A stretch of DNA of 64,000 nt from Paraburkholderia hospita (GTDB lineage Bacteria > Pseudomonadota > Gammaproteobacteria > Burkholderiales > Burkholderiaceae), in NCBI RefSeq assembly GCF_002902965.1, contig NZ_CP026107.1:558001-622000 (forward strand), written 5' to 3'. Under the pieces are notes generated by a model. That model ran no database searches, had not been told where the DNA came from, and worked only from the letters and a program-made list of their open reading frames with translations. The position numbers and the translations under genes were made by a program. This document shows positions 1 through 9,328 of the stretch, one piece after another (position 1 is the first letter of the stretch; every line of letters starts with the position of its first letter).

Positions 1-315
1 GCCGCGTCTGGTTCAGTGACTCGCCGACGTATGCGGTGCGACGATATGATTAGCATTATTAACAGTTCCGCCAAGCGAAAGCGAATCGAATGAAGCGATG
101 GAAACGTTTCAGACGTCTCTCCGATGTCACTACCGCGGGCCGGCGCCCTCTACCGGGCGAGCGGTTTCGTACTACGCTGTTTGTCGGGCGGTTCCAGGTC
201 GCAACCAGGTAATAAGGCGAGCACAAAAAGGTGTGTCGTGGGGTGTCCTGCATCGGGAACGCGGCTCACAGCTGCGGCGCGCAGCGCGCCGCAGCTCCCA
301 CACATACTGTTATGG
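1..315. other. Intergenic window start, no gene
   Basis: No reading frame here has a convincing ribosome binding site or a recognisable product. The short frames on both strands overlap one another and look like chance openings. The only clear structure is the palindrome at 270-296 next to the end of the following gene. Confidence 0.6.
270..296 (-). terminator. Perfect 13-1-13 hairpin after sialidase-like gene
   Basis: Two perfect 13-base arms (270-282 and 284-296, beginning AGCTGCGG) flank a single central base. The structure starts 20 bases past the stop codon of the leftward sialidase-like gene. There is no T-run after it, so it may be a 3'-end stabilising stem or an atypical terminator rather than a classical intrinsic one. 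Confidence 0.5.
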
Positions 316-1758
316 CTAAGGCTGAGCAAACACGTCTGTGCGATTGCCCAAATTGCCTGAGTTTGTTTGCACGAAAAACGGCACGAACGTCGAACCGATC
401 GCGACCAACCCTTGATAGTCTCCAACGAAGAAGCCCTCGGCGTCCGGCGCGGTCTTGAGGTCGAAGACTCCCGCCAGATGAGTTTCATTGGCGAACGTCG
501 TTCCGTTGTCCGCCGATGTCGTTTGCCAGATATCCGTCGGTAGTGTCGTGGTGTTGCCATCCGCCAGATTGCGGAAATCGTAGTACGTCACGGCAACGGT
601 CCCTGACGAATTGACGCTAATGTTCGGGTTGAATGCCGGTCTTCCCGTGGGTGTATTGACCCGGATCGGAGCGCTCCATGTGCTGCCGCCGTCTTTGGAA
701 GTGGATAGCGCGATCTCATCATAGTGCCCGCCATTGAAGCGGGAATCCTGCCAGACGACATAGAGTTGCCCGGTCTTTGGATCGATTGCGGGCTCGGGAA
801 TAATGTCTCCTGAACGCACCGGTTCGCCGGTGTTCGGATCAAACACCGATACGGTCTGCAAACCAGAGATGATCTTCGGCTTCGTCCACGTTGCGCCGTC
901 GTCAGTTGATTTGATGAACGCCACCTTCCCGGCCGCTTTGGAGAACGGCGGAGAAATCAGGTTGAAGAAGTCGTAGAGCGTTCCGCTCTGCGAGTTGACG
1001 ACGATCTGGTTACCGATCGTCTGCTGCCGCGAAGGCACCGCCACGATCACGGATGGCTGACTCCATGTCATGCCGCCGTCGGCTGTCTTCGAGAACATCG
1101 ATGGTCCCCGGAACGCGGCCGTATGCCTGTTGGCGTAGGGATTGCCGTTTGGCAATTCCAGCCGGTCCCATACAGCATAGGCTACGCCTGCCTTGGTTGG
1201 ATTGGCCGTCACCGATTCCTTGTCGTTGAAGAATTGCAAGGTCGGTTCGTTGTTCGCGATGATGATGCTTGGCTTCGCCCACGTCAGGCCACCATCCTTC
1301 GAAACGGAAGCCAGCACGGCATTGCTGTTGTTGGATTGATTGAAGGAGATCGATACAGCGTACGCTGTTCCATCGGGGCCGATCGACACCCACGGATCGG
1401 ACGCGCGTTCGTAGTCAGTTCCGCCTGCGCACGCACTAAAAGGCAGTGCAACCGGCGTGCCCCACGTCAAACCGCCATCGGATGACGGGCGGGCAACCAG
1501 GCCGTGAGCGCCGCCGTTGTTCCATCGGTCCTGTTGCCATACGCCGATCAAGTTCGACGGATTGTTTGGGTTCGTAGCGATCCAGGGTTCGACTTCGGCG
1601 TTCACGTAGTTCGTGCCCGGGCCGCCTATGGTGCAAGCGGCAAAGGGGCTGGGACCGGAGACCAGGACGGGCGCAGCCTGACTAGTCGGAATGATTGTGG
1701 CGAGGACAACAGCGAGCGGAATGCCGCTCAAGAGTACACGGTGCTTGTCGCAACGCAT
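316..1758 (-). CDS. Secreted sialidase-like BNR/Asp-box beta-propeller protein
   Basis: Predicted 480-aa exported protein. The N-terminus (about 1-29) is a signal peptide with a basic start, a hydrophobic core and a likely SQA-AP cleavage site. The rest is a sialidase-type beta-propeller with at least five Asp-boxes (SxDxGxTW pattern: SSDGGLTW, SKDGGLTW, TADGGMTW, STDDGATW, SKDGGSTW). Asp-boxes are structural and occur in sialidases, other glycoside hydrolases and non-enzymatic propellers. No Arg triad could be assigned, so sialidase activity is not shown. The ATG at 1758 is chosen because GGAAAGGAG lies about 8 bases upstream and the signal peptide begins there; an in-frame extension to 1929 lacks both. 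It stands alone, with a hairpin just beyond its stop. Confidence 0.85.
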   Translation of the reverse strand: MRCDKHRVLLSGIPLAVVLATIIPTSQAAPVLVSGPSPFAACTIGGPGTNYVNAEVEPWIATNPNNPSNLIGVWQQDRWNNGGAHGLVARPSSDGGLTWGTPVALPFSACAGGTDYERASDPWVSIGPDGTAYAVSISFNQSNNSNAVLASVSKDGGLTWAKPSIIIANNEPTLQFFNDKESVTANPTKAGVAYAVWDRLELPNGNPYANRHTAAFRGPSMFSKTADGGMTWSQPSVIVAVPSRQQTIGNQIVVNSQSGTLYDFFNLISPPFSKAAGKVAFIKSTDDGATWTKPKIISGLQTVSVFDPNTGEPVRSGDIIPEPAIDPKTGQLYVVWQDSRFNGGHYDEIALSTSKDGGSTWSAPIRVNTPTGRPAFNPNISVNSSGTVAVTYYDFRNLADGNTTTLPTDIWQTTSADNGTTFANETHLAGVFDLKTAPDAEGFFVGDYQGLVAIGSTFVPFFVQTNSGNLGNRTDVFAQP

Positions 1759-2813
1759 GGAAGGCTCCTTTCCATTGCGGCCTGTAACAGCCCACAGTAG
1801 CCTGCTGGCAGTTGCGAAAGAAGTGGAGTGGCATTGCATCTTCGCCGATGGTTTCATCGATGGCATCGTCGGCGCGTATTGTGTCCACCATTGTTCGCTC
1901 GCCAGATTCGCTACCGCTTCAACCGCCACAGACCGCGAGCGCTGATCACCGCCAGCGCGTCGGTCAAGACTGCACTACCAGATATCAAACGGTTTTCTCA
2001 CGCACCAGAAGCTTCGCCTCGCGATGACCGGCCTCTCTGCCAAGTCCGTCATTTGTCTGATGCGTGGAATGGACTTTAGGTCGTGACGAAGGACGTTGCG
2101 GGGATTTTTTGTAACATTTGAAAGAGATACGCACTCTCATCTGTCGAGCCGTACCAGGCACTGTTTCGACATGTGCTGACATGGGATCCGGACGCCCGCT
2201 CGGCACATACGCATTGCCTGATCGCGTCACCATAGGGCCGGGGCCAACGAGCGCATCCCGTTCGGAGTGTCTGTGTCGTAATGCCAGCGTCGGCGACAAC
2301 GATCACGTTCAGCGCGGTAGACGTGATCACCGGAACGATCGCCGACTGTTTTGTCGACGATGTCGGACCAACGTCCGCAGGCGTCCACTCCTCGGGGATC
2401 AGTGCAATGTGCCGAAGGGCAACAACGGGTCGTTGCCATTCGACCACCGATTATTCCGCTGTCGGCCTGGTCGAATTGGGGCCTGATGAGCGGGATGGGC
2501 GGGCCAAACGTGACGCGTTAGCGCGCATGGACGCAGCGCGGGTTCGTCAAGCGTTCATGCACTGGACCGAGGTGAACGAGCGGGGGGGTACTCGGGTGAA
2601 AATCGGCCGCTGCGTTGCGCAAGCTCGCCGATCATGTCGCGTCGGATGAATAATGGCCGCATACGAAAGCGCGCGCAAACGGTCCCGCCGCGTCTACAAA
2701 TTGATCCTCACTGAGCAACGCGATCACTCGCGTGTCCGGAAACCTTGCGCATCTGACATTGGAGAGGCTCCATGTCCAGTGAAAAAATGGGGCTTTCAAG
2801 GAGTGTGACGACC
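1759..2813. other. Intergenic region, mostly without a gene
   Basis: About one kilobase between the sialidase-like gene and the tautomerase. Several overlapping frames exist on both strands but none has a good ribosome binding site. The only stretch that reads like protein is the weak transposase-like segment annotated at 2240-2447. Confidence 0.5.
2240..2447 (-). pseudogene. Possible DDE transposase remnant (IS1634/IS4-like)
   Basis: The leftward frame reads KQSAIVPVITS then NVIVVADAGI. This resembles the segment around a catalytic Asp in IS1634/IS4-type DDE transposases, where an xTxTMLPVI stretch precedes VVADAGM. Nothing recognisable continues on either side, and no terminal inverted repeats were found, so at best this is a short fossil. 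The match is by eye and could be chance. Confidence 0.3.
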
Positions 2814-3209
2814 ATGCCCTACCTGCAACTCGACGTAACCGACCACTATTCGGTGAAGGACAAGCGGCTCCTGGCGCTGAAGATGAGCGAGACCTACGCG
2901 CGGATGATGTCGGTTGACATCAGGCGTATCAGCGTCGCGATTCGAGAACTGGGAGATGGCGGTGTCTGGCGGATTCCCGAGGCCGGTGAAGAGCCCACCC
3001 CGGTCGCGGTCATGATGCTGGACATCAGAAAGGGCAGGACGCCCGAACTGCGTATGGATGTGGCCAAAGCGCTGTGCGCGCACTGTATCGAAATTCTTGG
3101 CCTGCGTGAAGACCGGCTCAATGTCGAATTCACCCAGCATTCCGGGGATGAAATGTATCACCCGGCGTTGGGCGGCTATAGCCCGGAATGGACGCCGGGC
3201 GAGCAGTAA
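2814..3209 (+). CDS. Tautomerase family protein (4-oxalocrotonate tautomerase/MIF-like)
   Basis: Predicted 131-aa tautomerase-superfamily enzyme. Members use the N-terminal proline, exposed when the initiator Met is removed, as a general base in keto-enol tautomerisation. The start at 2814 gives MPYLQLDV, placing Pro directly after Met, and AGGAG lies 10 bases upstream; the in-frame ATG at 2772 would bury this proline inside the chain and is rejected. The length, about twice the 60-aa 4-OT unit, fits a longer single-chain member of the superfamily. It converges with the GlxA-type gene, leaving only 12 bases between stops. The substrate is unknown. Confidence 0.85.
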   Translation: MPYLQLDVTDHYSVKDKRLLALKMSETYARMMSVDIRRISVAIRELGDGGVWRIPEAGEEPTPVAVMMLDIRKGRTPELRMDVAKALCAHCIEILGLREDRLNVEFTQHSGDEMYHPALGGYSPEWTPGEQ

Positions 3210-3221
3210 GGCGAACTACGC

Positions 3222-4169
3222 TTAAAGCGCAAGGGGCGTGACACCCGACGCCCGCTGTATGGTTTGCGGTGGCTGACCGAATGCACGCAGGAACGCTTGA
3301 CGCATCCGCTCCCGGTCACCAAAGCCAGTCTCTCTCGCGACGATCTCGATCGGGTGACGCGTCGTCTCCATCATCAGACGAGCGGCTTCAACGCGAAGCC
3401 GCTCGACTGCCTTCGCGGGCGATTGACCCGTTTCCTCACGAAACACGCGGCTGAACTGACGCGGACTGAGCCGTGCCGCTTCGGCCAGCCGCTCGACCGA
3501 CAAATCGCTCGCCAGGTTTTCGCTCGCGTAGGCAAGTGCCATCTGAACACGGTCTGAGCGCGCGCCCATCTCCAGCAGCGCCGAAAACTGCGACTGACCG
3601 CCACCGCGGCGCTGATAAAGCACCAGCTTGCGCGCAACCATGCGCGAGGTGTCCAGCCCGAAGTCGTTTTCGACGATCGCAAGCGCGAGATCCACGCCGG
3701 CGCTCATGCCGGCCGACGTCCAGATCTGTCCATCCACGACGAAGATGCGATCTTCTTCGAGTTGTACGTTCGGATACTGCTTCTGGAAGTCACGCGCGTG
3801 GAACCAGTGTGTCGTTGCGCGCTTTCCTTCCAGCAGGCCTGCAGCAGCCAGAACAAAAGCACCCGTACAGATCGACGCAATTCGCCGTGATTGGCGCGGC
3901 GCTTCCCGAAGGTAATCCACCAGCGCAGCCGAAGGAAGGCGGCATTCGTTGTCGCCCGCCACGATGAGGGTGTCGTAGCCCTCTTTGGCAAGTGGTTCGC
4001 TATGAACCGAAAACCCCTGGGACGAGGCGATAGGTCCACCGTGCTCGGACACGATGCTGAATTCGTAAGCTGCCTCGCCGCGCAGCAGATTGGCGTATTC
4101 GAAGACGCTCGCCACCGCGAGCGCGAGCGACTGGAAGTTGGGATAGACGACGAGTCCGACGGTATGCAT
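3222..4169 (-). CDS. GlxA family transcriptional regulator (DJ-1/PfpI plus AraC HTH)
   Basis: Predicted 315-aa regulator. Residues about 1-190 form a DJ-1/PfpI-like domain with the nucleophile-elbow segment SICTGAF near residue 100. Residues about 215-310 form a double helix-turn-helix of AraC type (LAEAARLSPRQFSRVF and IEIVARETGFGDRERM). The ATG at 4169 has GAGG about 7 bases upstream; ATGs at 4187 and 4211 are less well placed. It is divergent from the SDR and DJ-1 genes that start at 4349, so they are its likely targets. In GlxA relatives the DJ-1 domain is thought to sense a ligand rather than catalyse; the ligand here is unknown. Confidence 0.9.
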   Translation of the reverse strand: MHTVGLVVYPNFQSLALAVASVFEYANLLRGEAAYEFSIVSEHGGPIASSQGFSVHSEPLAKEGYDTLIVAGDNECRLPSAALVDYLREAPRQSRRIASICTGAFVLAAAGLLEGKRATTHWFHARDFQKQYPNVQLEEDRIFVVDGQIWTSAGMSAGVDLALAIVENDFGLDTSRMVARKLVLYQRRGGGQSQFSALLEMGARSDRVQMALAYASENLASDLSVERLAEAARLSPRQFSRVFREETGQSPAKAVERLRVEAARLMMETTRHPIEIVARETGFGDRERMRQAFLRAFGQPPQTIQRASGVTPLAL

Positions 4170-4348
4170 TGATGCCTCGCGAGTCATGGCCTGATTCGTT
4201 GAAGGTAGCACATAACGGACGGTATTGTGGGTGAAAGCGTGACCGAAATCCTTGCATATATGGCATTGAGGTCGCGGGCGGCCGAGGTCAGAATTCGCTC
4301 CATGAACCGACGCTCTGTTGGTTCAACCACCTACTCAAAGGACTGAAA

Positions 4349-5158
4349 ATGACTTCCTCTACGAATGGTTTCGCGCTGATCACCGGCGCGTCGGCTGGCA
4401 TTGGCGCCATCTACGCTGACCGTCTCGCCAGGCGCGGCTTCGACCTCATTCTTGTGGCTCGCAACCAGACCCGGCTGAGTGCTCTCGCAGAGCGCCTCAC
4501 AAACGAGACGGGCCGCTCGATCGAAACAATTGCCGCCGATCTCAACGACAAGGCTGCACTCGCGCAAATCGAGACCCTGCTTCGTGAAGACCCGCGCATC
4601 ACGATGCTGGTGAACAACGCGGGCGTCGGCTCGGTCGCATCGGTTCTCGATGGTCACGTCGACTCCATGGAATCGATGATCAACCTGAACATCACAGCAC
4701 TGACGCGTCTCACCTACGCGGCTGCGCCTGCATTCGTCGCCAAAGGCTCGGGCACGATCATCAACATCAGTTCGGTGGTCGGCATTGCAGTCGAACTGCT
4801 GAACGGTGTGTACAGCGCCTCGAAATCGTATGTGCTGAGCTTCGGTCATGCGCTGCAGCGCGACCTCGCAGGCAAGGGCGTGCGTGTGCAGACCGTGCTG
4901 CCGGCAGCGACGGCAACCGAGTTCTGGGAAGTCGCTGGCTATGCGAAGCAAAAGGAAGCCGCAAGCACGATGACAGCCGACGATCTGGTGGACGCCGCGC
5001 TCGCGGGCCTCGATCAGGGGGAACTCGTGACCATCCCGACGCTGCACGATGGCGACGACTGGACGAAGTGGGAGGCCGACCGTCGCGCGCTGGCTCCCCG
5101 GTTCGCGAACGCCAAGGCCGCGCCGCGCTACACGTCGAACGCCACCACCGCCCAGTAA
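4349..5158 (+). CDS. SDR family NAD(P)-dependent oxidoreductase
   Basis: Predicted 269-aa classical short-chain dehydrogenase. The cofactor motif TGASAGIG is at 12-19, NNAG at 89-92, the active-site Ser at about 141 and the YSASK catalytic motif at 155-159, so the enzyme looks intact. It begins a two-gene operon with the exported DJ-1/PfpI protein 33 bases downstream, and is divergent from the GlxA-type regulator. Substrate cannot be inferred from sequence; short-chain aldehydes or ketones are typical for this group. Confidence 0.92.
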   Translation: MTSSTNGFALITGASAGIGAIYADRLARRGFDLILVARNQTRLSALAERLTNETGRSIETIAADLNDKAALAQIETLLREDPRITMLVNNAGVGSVASVLDGHVDSMESMINLNITALTRLTYAAAPAFVAKGSGTIINISSVVGIAVELLNGVYSASKSYVLSFGHALQRDLAGKGVRVQTVLPAATATEFWEVAGYAKQKEAASTMTADDLVDAALAGLDQGELVTIPTLHDGDDWTKWEADRRALAPRFANAKAAPRYTSNATTAQ

Positions 5159-5191
5159 GTCCGCCAACCCATATTGCGAAAGAGCCTGATC

Positions 5192-6058
5192 ATGAATCTC
5201 TTTAAATTCGGCGCCGCTGCGCTCGCGATGGCCACTGCCTTTGCATTGCCGGTGGGCGCGTCGGCAAAGTCACGCGGCAAGGTTCTCGTTGTGATGTCGA
5301 GCGCGCATGAGCTCGACCTGCGCGATGGCAAGCACTACGAGACCGGCTACTACCTGAACGAGTTCGTCGTGCCGTATCGCAAGCTTGTCGAGGCAGGCTA
5401 CGAGCCGGTCATCGCGAACCCGAAGGGCGACATGCCCGTCATGGACGCCAATTCGAACAACAAGATGTTTTTTGACGGCGATGATGCAGCGCGCGCTGAC
5501 GCATTGAAGTATGCGCAAGGCATCGCGCAGCTGAAGCATCCCAGGACGCTCGCTTCGGTGGTCGCCGCGGGAACAGGCGGTTATGTTGGGCTCTTCATTC
5601 CGGGTGGCCACGCCCCGATGGTGGATCTGCTGAAGGATCGCAACCTCAGCCAGATCCTGGTCAGCTTTCATGACAGCGGCCGTCCGACTGGAATCATCTG
5701 CCACGGACCCATCGTGCTGCTGTCCACGCTGAAGGACCCGGATGCCTTCGTCGCATCGATGATCGCCAATGATGGCAAGGCGAATTCGCTCGCTGCAGGC
5801 TGGCCGTATGCCGGCTATCGCATGACCGTATTCTCAACGGGTGAAGAGCAGCAACTCGAAGGCCCGAACGGTCTCGGTGGCAATGTTCAGTTCTACCCGG
5901 TGAATGCACTCGCAGAAACGGGCGCGCATGTCGATACGGTCGCGAACTGGCACAGCAACGTGGTCGTCGATCACGAACTGATCACGGGTCAGCAGCCGAT
6001 GTCGGCACCGGAATTCGGTGATGTCCTGGTGGCGAAACTGAAAGCGCGCACGAACTGA
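5192..6058 (+). CDS. Exported type 1 glutamine amidotransferase-like (DJ-1/PfpI) protein
   Basis: Predicted 288-aa protein with an N-terminal signal peptide (hydrophobic stretch AALAMATAFAL, likely cut near GASA-KS) followed by a DJ-1/PfpI domain. The nucleophile Cys sits in GIICHGP near residue 170, the usual elbow of Hsp31/YDR533C-like members, which act on glyoxals or as chaperones in characterised cases. Periplasmic location is unusual for the fold but fits the signal peptide. The ATG at 5192 is preferred, with AAAGAG 6 bases upstream; a TTG at 5174 is in frame. It is the second gene of the SDR operon and is closed by a strong terminator at 6083. Confidence 0.88.
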   Translation: MNLFKFGAAALAMATAFALPVGASAKSRGKVLVVMSSAHELDLRDGKHYETGYYLNEFVVPYRKLVEAGYEPVIANPKGDMPVMDANSNNKMFFDGDDAARADALKYAQGIAQLKHPRTLASVVAAGTGGYVGLFIPGGHAPMVDLLKDRNLSQILVSFHDSGRPTGIICHGPIVLLSTLKDPDAFVASMIANDGKANSLAAGWPYAGYRMTVFSTGEEQQLEGPNGLGGNVQFYPVNALAETGAHVDTVANWHSNVVVDHELITGQQPMSAPEFGDVLVAKLKARTN

Positions 6059-6082
6059 TCTCAGTTGTCGAGCAAGTTTGTG

Positions 6083-6116
6083 AAAGGACTGGATGCGTTG
6101 TATCCGGTCCTTTTTT
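6083..6116 (+). terminator. Rho-independent terminator
   Basis: A 12-base stem (AAAGGACTGGAT pairing with ATCCGGTCCTTT, one G-T wobble) with a 7-base loop, followed by an uninterrupted T-run. It lies 24 bases after the stop of the DJ-1/PfpI gene and ends the SDR-DJ-1 operon. Confidence 0.92.
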
Positions 6117-6133
6117 ATGGGTTTCCCCGATGA

Positions 6134-6451
6134 CCTGAAAACCGTGCCTATTCGACATGGTTTGAGGCATCGACGTCTTCTAAGGTAGTGGCAACAGGTT
6201 TCCGTTTGAAAACGGGCTCCGGCAGCGTCTATGCGCCGCTGAGCATGGCGGACGTTCCGAATATGAACATCGCCTTCGTGGACAGCACGGAGGCGCCCGT
6301 CGGACCTGGCGAACCTCCCACTACCGTAGTCGCACCGGCTATCGGCAACGCGATTTATGCCGCTGTGGGCGTGCGGATGCGCCACCTGCCTATCCGGGCA
6401 ACGGACATCACGCTGGCACTGGATCAGGCACGACAGAAGACTACGAGCTAA
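6134..6451 (+). pseudogene. C-terminal remnant of molybdopterin-binding aldehyde/xanthine-type oxidoreductase
   Basis: The frame is open from 6134 and ends at 6451. From about 6190 it contains [36 protein letters not shown] and GVRMRHLPI, the hallmark C-terminal segment of xanthine dehydrogenase family large subunits (GxGEPP...PAxxNAIxxAtGxRxR). Full members are 700 or more residues, so only the last eighth remains. There is no start codon with a ribosome site and the 5' part is missing. It abuts a truncated dctA, so this stretch is a deletion or insertion scar. Confidence 0.75.
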
Positions 6452-6465
6452 CGGAAATAAACATC

Positions 6466-7197
6466 ATGAGACAACCTTTCTACAAAGTTCTGTACGTGCA
6501 GGTGCTGCTGGCGATCGCCGCTGGCATCCTGCTCGGTCATCTGTACCCGCAGTACGCGACCGCAATGAAACCGCTCGGTGACGCATTCATCAGGCTCATT
6601 CGCATGATCATCGGACCGGTGATCTTCTGTACGGTGGTGGCGGGCATCAGCAGCATGAGCGATCTGAAAAAGGTGGGACGCGTCGGTGGAAAGGCGCTGG
6701 TCTACTTCGAGGTCGTGTCATCCATTGCTTTGGTGATTGGCTTGCTGGCCGGCCATGTGCTCCATCCTGGCGACGGGTTCAATGTGTCTGTTGCGTCGCT
6801 GGACACACGGGCGATAGCAGGCTTCGTCAGCCAGTCGGAACATCTCGACGGGCTGACCGGCTTTCTGTTCGGGATCATTCCCGTGTCGTTCTTCGATGCG
6901 TTTGCCAAGGGCGACACGCTGCCCATTCTTTTCGTATCCGTCATGTTCGGCATTGCGATCTCTGCGGCGGGGGAGCAGGCAAGCGGCGTGACGGCCATGA
7001 TTGAGAAGCTGTCTGCAGTGTTCTTCTCTTTCGTCAAGATCATTACGAAAGCTGCGCCTGCCGGAGCATTCGGTGCGATATCGTTCACCGTAGGGAAGTA
7101 CGGTATTGCATCGTTGATACCGCTCTTCAAGCTGATCCTGACTTTCTACGTCACGGCGTTCATCTTTATCGCAGTGGTGCTTGGGACCGTCGCCAGG
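6466..7197 (+). pseudogene. Truncated dicarboxylate:cation symporter (dctA-like)
   Basis: Starts normally ([20 protein letters not shown]) and follows DctA through [14 protein letters not shown] (residue 244). The homology then stops abruptly and the frame runs 13 foreign codons to a stop at 7239. DctA proteins are about 430 residues, so the C-terminal half with the substrate and cation site is gone and transport is not expected. The sequence immediately after the break is a transposase fragment, which explains the truncation. An intact dctA lies at 10421-11734; the two differ clearly in sequence, so this is a second paralogue rather than a recent duplicate. Confidence 0.85.
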
Positions 7198-7437
7198 ACG
7201 CAGTCCAAAGCCGACTCGACAAGACACCGGATGCGATGACAGTGCGCAGGCGGACCGTCGAACATGTCTTCGGGACGTTCAAGCACTGGATGGGCTATAC
7301 GCACTTCCTGACACGCAGGCTGGCCAACGTGGGCACCGAGATGAGTCTGAACGTGCTTGCCTACAATCTCATGCGAGTGCTGAGAATTCTGGGGTTCAGG
7401 AAAACTATGCGCGCAATGCGACTTGCGGGTGCGTGAG
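7198..7437 (+). mobile_element. Insertion-sequence remnant: 3' end of a DDE transposase gene
   Basis: Reading from about 7203 the frame gives [20 protein letters not shown], then WMGYTHFLTRRL and VGTEMSLNVLAYNLMRVLRI, and stops at 7437. This is the typical C-terminal block of an IS1182/IS5-type transposase (VEHxFGTxKxWMGxTHFLT...TEMSLxVLAYNLKR). About 80 residues of a roughly 450-residue protein remain. It joins directly to the broken dctA at 7197/7198. Terminal repeats were not identified, so the true right boundary may lie some tens of bases further on. Confidence 0.8.
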
Positions 7438-7715
7438 TACCCAGTAGGTCTAAAACGCCCCCTAATACTCGCTTACCCGACCTCAGTGCCTTGCCACGGT
7501 TCGTCGCTGTCGGATTGACCGCACGCCAGTTGAACGCGCCAGCCGGTATAAGAGCCTCGCATCTCTTGTTACGGTTCTGCTCACGTTTCCACACACCCTG
7601 GGTCGACTTCTGCCAGTGTGGGCGAGAGCGGCAGGTGTGTTACCCCTTTATACTCCCGTCACACGCGGCCCGGCCTGTCTGGCCGCGACATACGCGAACC
7701 AGGGGAGAGATCACC

Positions 7716-8405
7716 ATGGCCTTCCGTACCACGCGCGATACGCTGTCTCGCATTTTCTACCAGCGCTGTTTCTGGCTGTTTGTCGTGCTGCTCACGCTCA
7801 TCGGCGCCGTTTCGTTTGTCCCCCCGAGCGATAGCGGCCGCCTCATCCTGAACGTCGTAAATATGTTCCTCGTAATAGCGACCGTGGCAGCAGTCGGCCG
7901 TACGACCCTGCCGTTCGTGATCGTGCTGTTACTTGCCATTCCGGCCATGTGGTTCCAGTACCTCGGCCTGTGGCACGACGACGAGACGAGCCTTGCTATA
8001 TCCTGGATGTTCAGCGCCTCACTCTACTTCATCACTGTTGCGTATCTTCTCCGCTACGTTTTCCAGCCCAGGATCATGACGGCGGATAAGCTGTTTGGCG
8101 CTGCGGCGGCGTATCTGTTGATCGGTGACCTCTGGGCGTACATCTATGCAATCATCGGATTCTTCTATCCGCAGTCGTACATGATCGTCGGGCAGCCGGG
8201 TCGGCTCGTTTATGCCGACGCGCTTTACTTCAACGTAACCGTCCTCACGAGCACAGGCTTCGGCGACATCACGCCACTCACGCGCCCGGCACGGGGCATG
8301 TGCATGGTGGAACAGATCACCGGCAGCTTGTTCGTCGCGATCCTGATCGCCCGCCTCGCCGGCGTTTACCCACCGAGAGAGAGTTATACCGACGGCAAAT
8401 CCTAG
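7716..8405 (+). CDS. Two-pore-type potassium channel family protein
   Basis: Predicted 229-aa inner-membrane ion channel. Hydrophobic segments are seen at about 18-35, 42-60, 64-82, 95-115 and 127-150. A pore loop with selectivity-filter-like TSTGFGD at 178-184 and a final helix (SLFVAILIARLAGV) follow. The filter matches the TxGFGD form of K+ channels and the fold fits the Ion_trans_2 family. No RCK/TrkA domain is attached. The ATG at 7716 is chosen for GGGGAGAG 8 bases upstream; longer in-frame starts lack such a site. It stands alone between the IS scar and a gene-poor stretch. Confidence 0.85.
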   Translation: MAFRTTRDTLSRIFYQRCFWLFVVLLTLIGAVSFVPPSDSGRLILNVVNMFLVIATVAAVGRTTLPFVIVLLLAIPAMWFQYLGLWHDDETSLAISWMFSASLYFITVAYLLRYVFQPRIMTADKLFGAAAAYLLIGDLWAYIYAIIGFFYPQSYMIVGQPGRLVYADALYFNVTVLTSTGFGDITPLTRPARGMCMVEQITGSLFVAILIARLAGVYPPRESYTDGKS

Positions 8406-8902
8406 GAAGTGAGGAAGCCTTGTCGTGTCTGTTTGACTGCTGGCGATATGCGTCGACTCGACGACCAACCAGGCTGATTGAGGGGCGGTTGTACTTCGCA
8501 AGCGGCCATCGCAAGCGCTTGATGACGACTGACCTTTGAGGGACGTCTACGGAAGTTCGGCCTTCAACCTGGGATCGCGGTGTTCGAAGCGAACTCGTAT
8601 TTCCGGGTTCGGCCAGAAGCGGGCGTTCACCAGTGCGCTCAGGCGGACACTCCAGTCAGGTCCAATCAGGATAGCGGACCTTTGTCCCTCGACAATCCAC
8701 GTCGCCTTCATGCTACGAAGGATAGAAACCCGAACCTACCAGGCTAGGAATGCCATCGAACATGTTCCCAAAACCCGGTCGATCGCGAGGCGCATGTCCA
8801 ATGAGCTGGCCGCCGGGTCGCGGGTTTGACTACAGCATGTACAGGAGGGTGGCATAACCGCCGTACCGCTTCGGCATAGAATCCTCTGAGGAGGTTCCAG
8901 TT
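8406..8902. other. Gene-poor intergenic stretch
   Basis: About 500 bases with only short, unsupported frames. Part of it (about 8540-8700) recalls the CGGAAGTTCGGCC-like intergenic relics seen elsewhere in the window near 17790, but no exact repeat could be confirmed by eye. Confidence 0.45.
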
Positions 8903-9091
8903 ATGTCAGCTATCAAGCGCATCGATCCGGGCCATCCCGCCTATCAGTCCACGCCGCACAGGACGACCCGCTACCTTGCGGAGCACGGTACGTTGACTGC
9001 CGGCTCCAGAAAGAGGCTGCGCCCCTTGGCGCCTCATCTCAAGGTCGGGCGCGGCAAGGTCGGTGTCGGTGGCAAGAGCAGCAATAGGTAG
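8903..9091 (+). CDS. Small basic protein of unknown function
   Basis: A 62-residue frame starting MSAIKRIDPGHPAYQS and ending in a Gly/Lys-rich tail (VGRGKVGVGGKSSNR). It is preceded by GAGGAGG about 8 bases upstream, a near-ideal ribosome site, which is the main reason to call it. There is no membrane segment, no cysteine and no recognised domain. It is flanked by gene-poor DNA on both sides. The basic composition would allow nucleic-acid binding, but nothing shows it. Confidence 0.5.
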   Translation: MSAIKRIDPGHPAYQSTPHRTTRYLAEHGTLTAGSRKRLRPLAPHLKVGRGKVGVGGKSSNR

Positions 9092-9328
9092 GCCCCCACT
9101 ACGGCGTCGGGCAATAAAGAGGCGGGAACGGGACGTCCCGCGCCTTATCATGTCAGTTGTGCTAGCGGCGCAGGTCGGGCCACTTGCCGCCGTTGATCAC
9201 TGCGGAAAAGGTGCCGCTTGAGAAGCGGTTCGAAGCGCGAACCGGTCATTTAGGAGGCCTCGCTCCTCGCTGGCCGCGCAAGGTGGCCAGTCGAGCGCTA
9301 ATACAAACGACCGCATTTCATCTCTCGC

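Noticed and set aside
7491..7715. N-terminal extension of the potassium channel
   Set aside because: The extra 75 residues are not membrane-like and have no ribosome site, whereas ATG 7716 has GGGGAGAG.
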